A stretch of DNA of 64,000 nucleotides from contig NZ_PJJP01000036.1 in NCBI RefSeq assembly GCF_002929555.1, forward strand, positions 62,001-126,000. The letters are read 5' to 3'. Each line of letters begins with the position of its first letter. Position 1 is the first letter of the stretch. A program made the translations under genes and the position numbers. Below the pieces are notes generated by a model. It saw only the letters and a program-made list of their open reading frames with translations. It searched no databases and was not told the origin of the DNA. Of the stretch, positions 60,523-64,000 are shown piece by piece. This DNA is from Cryobacterium sp. N22. Its GTDB lineage: Bacteria; Actinomycetota; Actinomycetes; Actinomycetales; Microbacteriaceae.

Positions 60523-63335
60523 AGCTGACCGTGAACGGCAGCCAGGTCGACGCACCGGCCGCGGCCGGCCAGGCCCTGCGCACCTTCCTGCGCGAACAGG
60601 AACACTTCGAGGTCAAGAAGGGCTGCGACACCGGCGACTGCGGCGCCTGCTCGGTGCTCGTGGACGGCACCCCGGTGCACTCCTGCATCTACCCGGCCTT
60701 CCGGGCCGAGGGTCGCGAGGTCACCACCGCCACGGGCATCGGCAGCCCGCAGAACCTGGCCCCGATCCAGCAGCGCTTCATCGACGCGGCCGGCTTCCAG
60801 TGCGGCTTCTGCACACCCGGCATGATCGTGACGGCGTCGACCATCCAGGAGCACCAGCTCGACGACCTGCCCCGCCTGCTCAAGGGCAACCTGTGCCGTT
60901 GCACGGGCTACCGGGCCATCGACGACGCCATCCGTGACAGGCACACCCCGGCCGACGGCAGCTGTGGGCACGACCACGAGCAGACCGGCCTGGGCCCGGT
61001 GCGCCCCACCAAGCCCCGAACCACAGCGCGCACCACGGCCACCGACGGCCGCGTCGGCGGCTCGCTCCGCGCCCCCGCCGCCGCCCGGGTGGTGAGCGGC
61101 CAGGAGCCGTACACCCTCGACGTGGCGGTGCCTGGCCTGCTGCACCTCGCCGTGCTGCGGAGCCCTCACGCCCACGCCAGGGTGCTCTCTGTCGACTCCG
61201 CCGCCGCCCGCGCCCTGCCCGGGGTGCACGCCGTGCTCAGTTCCGCCGACTCCCCCACCACACTGTATTCCTCGGCCCGGCACGAGAGCCGGCTCGACGA
61301 CCCCGACGACAGCCTGGTCCTGGACTCCGTGATGCGGCACCGCGGCCAGCGGGTGGCCGCGGTGGTCGCCGACTCCGTGGCCATCGCCGAGCACGCCTGC
61401 CGGCTGCTCGAGGTGGAGTACGAGCTGCTGCCCGCGGTCTTCGACCCCGCCGAGGCGCTCCGACCCGGCGCCCCGCTCGTGCACGGCGAGAAGGACGCCA
61501 CGGCGAGCCGCCTGGCCGACCCGTCCCGCAACCTCGTCGCCGAGCTGCACGGCGAGTACGGCGACGTCGCCGCTGGCCTCGCTGCCGCCGACACCGTGGT
61601 CACCGGCACCTGGCAGACCCAGCGGGTGGCGCACACCCAACTGGAGACCCACGCCACCATCGGCTGGCTGGAGGACGAGCGGCTCGTGCTGCGCACCAGC
61701 TCCCAGGTGCCGTTCCTGGTGCAGAAGGAAATCAGCCGCATCTTTGACCTCGACCTCGACGCCGTGCGTGTGTTCACCGCCCGCGTCGGCGGCGGATTCG
61801 GCGGCAAGCAGGAGATCCTCACCGAAGACATCGTCACCCTCGCGGTGCTGACAACCGGGCGCCCCGTGCAGTACGAGTTCACTCGCACCGACGAGCTCGC
61901 CGCCTCGCCGACCCGGCACCCGATGCGCATCGGCGTCACCCTCGGCGCCACCAGCGACGGCCGGCTCACCGCCCTGAAGATCGACGTGCTCTCCGACACC
62001 GGTTCCTACGGCAACCACGCCCCCGGCGTCATGTTCCACGGCACCAGTGAGTCGGTGGCGCTGTACAACGTGCCCAACAAACGGGTGGATGCGCAGGCCG
62101 TGTACACGAACAACCCGCCGTCGGGCGCCTTCCGCGGCTACGGCCTGGGCCAGGTCATCTACGGCGTCGAGTGCGCCCTCGACGAACTCGCCGCCGAGCT
62201 GGGCCTGAACCCCTTCGACATCCGCCGGATCAACTCGGTGCGACCCGGCGACCCGCTCGTGGTGACCCACGAGGAGGGTGACGACATCGGCTTCGCCAGC
62301 TACGGACTGGACCAGTGCCTCGACCTGGCCCAGGCGGCCCTGGCCCGCGGCAACGGGGCGGCCGCACCGGCCGGCGCCTCGTGGCGGATGGGAGAGGGCA
62401 TGGCGTCGTCGATGATCGCGACGACCCCGCCGCGCGGCCACTTCTCCCAGGCGACCATCACCCTGGAGAGGGACGGCCGCTACCGGGTGCGGGTGGGCAC
62501 CGCCGAGTTCGGCAACGGCACCACCACGGTGCACACCCAGATCGCGGCGACGGTGCTGAACACCGACCCTGACCGCATCGAGATCCTCCAGTCCGACACC
62601 GACGCCGCCGGCTACGACACCGGTGCCTTCGGGTCGGCCGGCGTGGTGGTGGCCGGCAAGGCCGTGCACGGCGCCGCCATCGAGCTGGCCGGGCTGCTGC
62701 GCGAGAAGGCGGCCCGGCTCACCGGCCGGCCCGCCGGGGACTTCGACCTGGCGGCCGACGGGCTGCGCGCCGGCGCGGTGTTCGTGCCGCTGGCCGACCT
62801 CGCCGGCGAGGCTGTCACCGGCACTGGCCGTGAAGACGGCGCACGCCGCTCACTGGCGTTCAACGTTCACGCGTTCCGGGTGGCCGTGAACACCGCCACC
62901 GGCGAGGTGCGGATGCTGCAATCGATCCAGACCGCGGATGCCGGCTTCGTGATGAACCCCGAACAGTGCCGCGGCCAGATCGAGGGCGGGGTGGCGCAGG
63001 CCATCGGCAGCGCGTTGTACGAGGAGCTCATCCTCGACGGCGCCGGAACCGTTCAGACCCGGGTGCTGCGCAACTATCACGTGCCGCAACTGGCTGACCT
63101 GCCGGTCACCGAGGTGTACTTCGCGAACACGGCCGACGACCTGGGTCCGTACGGAGCCAAGTCGATGAGCGAGTCGCCGTACAACCCGGTGGCGCCGGCG
63201 TTGGCCAACGCCGTGCGCGATGCGCTCGGCATCCGCTCGTACGAACTGCCGATGTCGCGCGACCGGCTGTGGCGTCTGGTAGACGGGGCCGACGGGGTAG
63301 GTCCCTTCGGCTCCGTCGAGGTGCAGGAGGCTTAG
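60519..63335 (+). CDS. Molybdenum hydroxylase, fused [2Fe-2S] and Moco-binding subunit
   Basis: This is a 938-residue fusion. Residues 1-150 bind two [2Fe-2S] clusters: Cys36, Cys41, Cys44, Cys56 (plant-ferredoxin type) and Cys95, Cys98, Cys126, Cys128. From about residue 185 the aldehyde oxidase/xanthine dehydrogenase Moco domain follows (ARVGGGFGGKQEILTEDIV, PPSGAFRGYGLGQ). Glu885 in KSMSESPYNP is the expected catalytic base. FAD is on the preceding gene, so the arrangement is FAD + (FeS-Moco), like E. coli XdhD or Desulfovibrio Mop in its fusion order. The substrate (purine, aldehyde or other) cannot be told. The ATG at 60519 is coupled to the FAD gene; no xdhC-type factor is seen. Confidence 0.93.
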   Translation: MKLTVNGSQVDAPAAAGQALRTFLREQEHFEVKKGCDTGDCGACSVLVDGTPVHSCIYPAFRAEGREVTTATGIGSPQNLAPIQQRFIDAAGFQCGFCTPGMIVTASTIQEHQLDDLPRLLKGNLCRCTGYRAIDDAIRDRHTPADGSCGHDHEQTGLGPVRPTKPRTTARTTATDGRVGGSLRAPAAARVVSGQEPYTLDVAVPGLLHLAVLRSPHAHARVLSVDSAAARALPGVHAVLSSADSPTTLYSSARHESRLDDPDDSLVLDSVMRHRGQRVAAVVADSVAIAEHACRLLEVEYELLPAVFDPAEALRPGAPLVHGEKDATASRLADPSRNLVAELHGEYGDVAAGLAAADTVVTGTWQTQRVAHTQLETHATIGWLEDERLVLRTSSQVPFLVQKEISRIFDLDLDAVRVFTARVGGGFGGKQEILTEDIVTLAVLTTGRPVQYEFTRTDELAASPTRHPMRIGVTLGATSDGRLTALKIDVLSDTGSYGNHAPGVMFHGTSESVALYNVPNKRVDAQAVYTNNPPSGAFRGYGLGQVIYGVECALDELAAELGLNPFDIRRINSVRPGDPLVVTHEEGDDIGFASYGLDQCLDLAQAALARGNGAAAPAGASWRMGEGMASSMIATTPPRGHFSQATITLERDGRYRVRVGTAEFGNGTTTVHTQIAATVLNTDPDRIEILQSDTDAAGYDTGAFGSAGVVVAGKAVHGAAIELAGLLREKAARLTGRPAGDFDLAADGLRAGAVFVPLADLAGEAVTGTGREDGARRSLAFNVHAFRVAVNTATGEVRMLQSIQTADAGFVMNPEQCRGQIEGGVAQAIGSALYEELILDGAGTVQTRVLRNYHVPQLADLPVTEVYFANTADDLGPYGAKSMSESPYNPVAPALANAVRDALGIRSYELPMSRDRLWRLVDGADGVGPFGSVEVQEA

Positions 63336-63339
63336 GTCA

Positions 63340-63388
63340 GATCGGCCGCCGTCAGCGGTTCTCTAGCGCCATCGTCGGGCGGCCGGTC
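63340..63388. terminator. Bidirectional hairpin between convergent genes
   Basis: GATCGGCCGCC (63340-63350) and GGCGGCCGGTC (63378-63388) pair over 11 positions with one G-U, around a 27-nt loop. It fills the gap between the molybdenum hydroxylase stop and the DUF7144 stop. There is no T-run, and the function is inferred from position. Confidence 0.4.
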
Positions 63389-63390
63389 CG

Positions 63391-63867
63391 TCATTCCTCG
63401 ACGCTGGTCGCTCGACTCGTCGTCATCGGCTTCATTTCCTTGCCGTGCATGGTCACCGCGTAGATCACCAGAACGTCGATGGCGATCATCGTGAGCGACC
63501 AGAGCGGGTAGGCGCCCAGGAAGGCGATGTTCACCAGGGCGCTGCCGAACGCCAGGATGATCGCGACGATGCGTGCCCACATCTGCCCCGCGAGCAGGGC
63601 GACGCCGGCCAGGATCACCACGGCACCGAGGATCGTGTGTACCCAACCCCAGGTCGTGTAGTCGACCTGCACCACCAGTCCTTCCTGGCCGACAAGGTAG
63701 TACGTGTCCTGGAACAGCGCGACCAGGCCCTGGATGACGTGGAACGCGCCCATCATCAACATCATGACGCCGGCGAAGACGATCCAGCCGGTCCAGCCCG
63801 AGGTGCCGTAGTTGTCCATGGTTTCGGCACCGGTCGTGGTGCCCGTTGCCTGCCGTGTGGTGGTCAT
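63391..63867 (-). CDS. DUF7144-family membrane protein
   Basis: This is a 158-residue protein with four membrane helices (WIVFAGVMMLMMGAFHVIQGLVAL, WVHTILGAVVILAGVALLAG, WARIVAIILAFGSALVNIAFL, LWSLTMIAIDVLVIYAVTMHG). It matches a common actinobacterial family of unknown function, with the conserved TTWGWVHTILG and GAYPLWSL segments. The ATG at 63867 follows a perfect GGGAGG; an ATG five codons earlier has none. The 133 bp to the window end hold its promoter region, with no other gene seen. Confidence 0.85.
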   Translation of the reverse strand: MTTTRQATGTTTGAETMDNYGTSGWTGWIVFAGVMMLMMGAFHVIQGLVALFQDTYYLVGQEGLVVQVDYTTWGWVHTILGAVVILAGVALLAGQMWARIVAIILAFGSALVNIAFLGAYPLWSLTMIAIDVLVIYAVTMHGKEMKPMTTSRATSVEE

Positions 63868-64000
63868 AGTGATTCCTCCCATTCAGTGGACTCGATGAGC
63901 ACGCTAATGCGCGGGCGCACCCGTTTCGTCCCCCGAATGGGGTGAGGGCTGGAGAAAATATCCCGGTCAGCCGGGAGGGCATTTGATACCGTCAGGCCGA

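Noticed and set aside
1..64000. tRNA or rRNA genes
   Set aside because: No cloverleaf with CCA-type end or rRNA sequence was noticed; a tRNAscan run would settle this.

Overview
The window is high-G+C DNA from a motile actinobacterium. It is probably a member of Microbacteriaceae, and Cryobacterium or a close relative is my best guess. This rests on the look of the proteins (FliW/CsrA-type flagellar set without L/P-ring genes, 13E12/DUF222 HNH nuclease, DUF7144 membrane protein, SufS-SufU pair), on frequent GTG starts, and on 1-4 bp stop/start overlaps. No search was run, so the genus is an inference.

Layout. (1) 1-3463: end of a sugar ABC importer (binding protein, two permeases) and a GH130 mannoside-active enzyme. 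(2) 3571-38109: a flagellar island. On the minus strand lie fliMNOPQR-flhBA-flhF'-csrA (12.3 to 3.6 kb), flbD-motAB (16.9 to 14.9 kb), flgB-flgC-fliEFGHIJ-C40 peptidase-fliK-flgD-flgE (30.1 to 19.6 kb), fliC-fliD-fliS-fliT' (33.4 to 30.2 kb) and fliA. On the plus strand lie flgN-flgK-flgL-fliW. Two non-flagellar insertions break it. One is rarA, two MmcQ/YjbR genes and a tetR remnant, sitting where fliL is usually found. The other is a secreted protein and an HNH nuclease between flgE and flbD. (3) 38313-50223: an ABC exporter, a CE7 esterase, a LacI regulator, and an importer operon with a GH2 beta-mannosidase, a GH113-like mannanase and a BadF-type sugar kinase. This is a beta-mannan/manno-oligosaccharide utilisation locus. 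(4) 50241-63335: sulfur and molybdenum-cofactor genes (sufU, sufS, moeZ, an alkylsulfatase, moaD, moeA, moaC, mog, moaE) followed by a two-gene molybdenum hydroxylase. (5) A DUF7144 membrane protein closes the window.

How it works together. Five operons of the flagellar island start with the same element, CTAA-N16-GCCGA(T/C)AG, with exactly constant spacing, so one FliA-type sigma factor appears to drive early and late genes alike. The flagellin leader carries two CANGGANG sites, one in a hairpin loop and one on the Shine-Dalgarno sequence. CsrA and its antagonist FliW are encoded at opposite ends of the island, which fits a FliW-CsrA flagellin checkpoint. The sulfur/Moco block joins a sulfur donor (SufS), a sulfur carrier system (MoeZ/MoaD), Moco insertion and mature Moco enzymes.

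The least expected structure is a 66-bp palindromic intergenic element present three times (3478, 41128, 59422) with identical 14-17-4-17-14 architecture. Two of the copies bracket the island and its neighbours.
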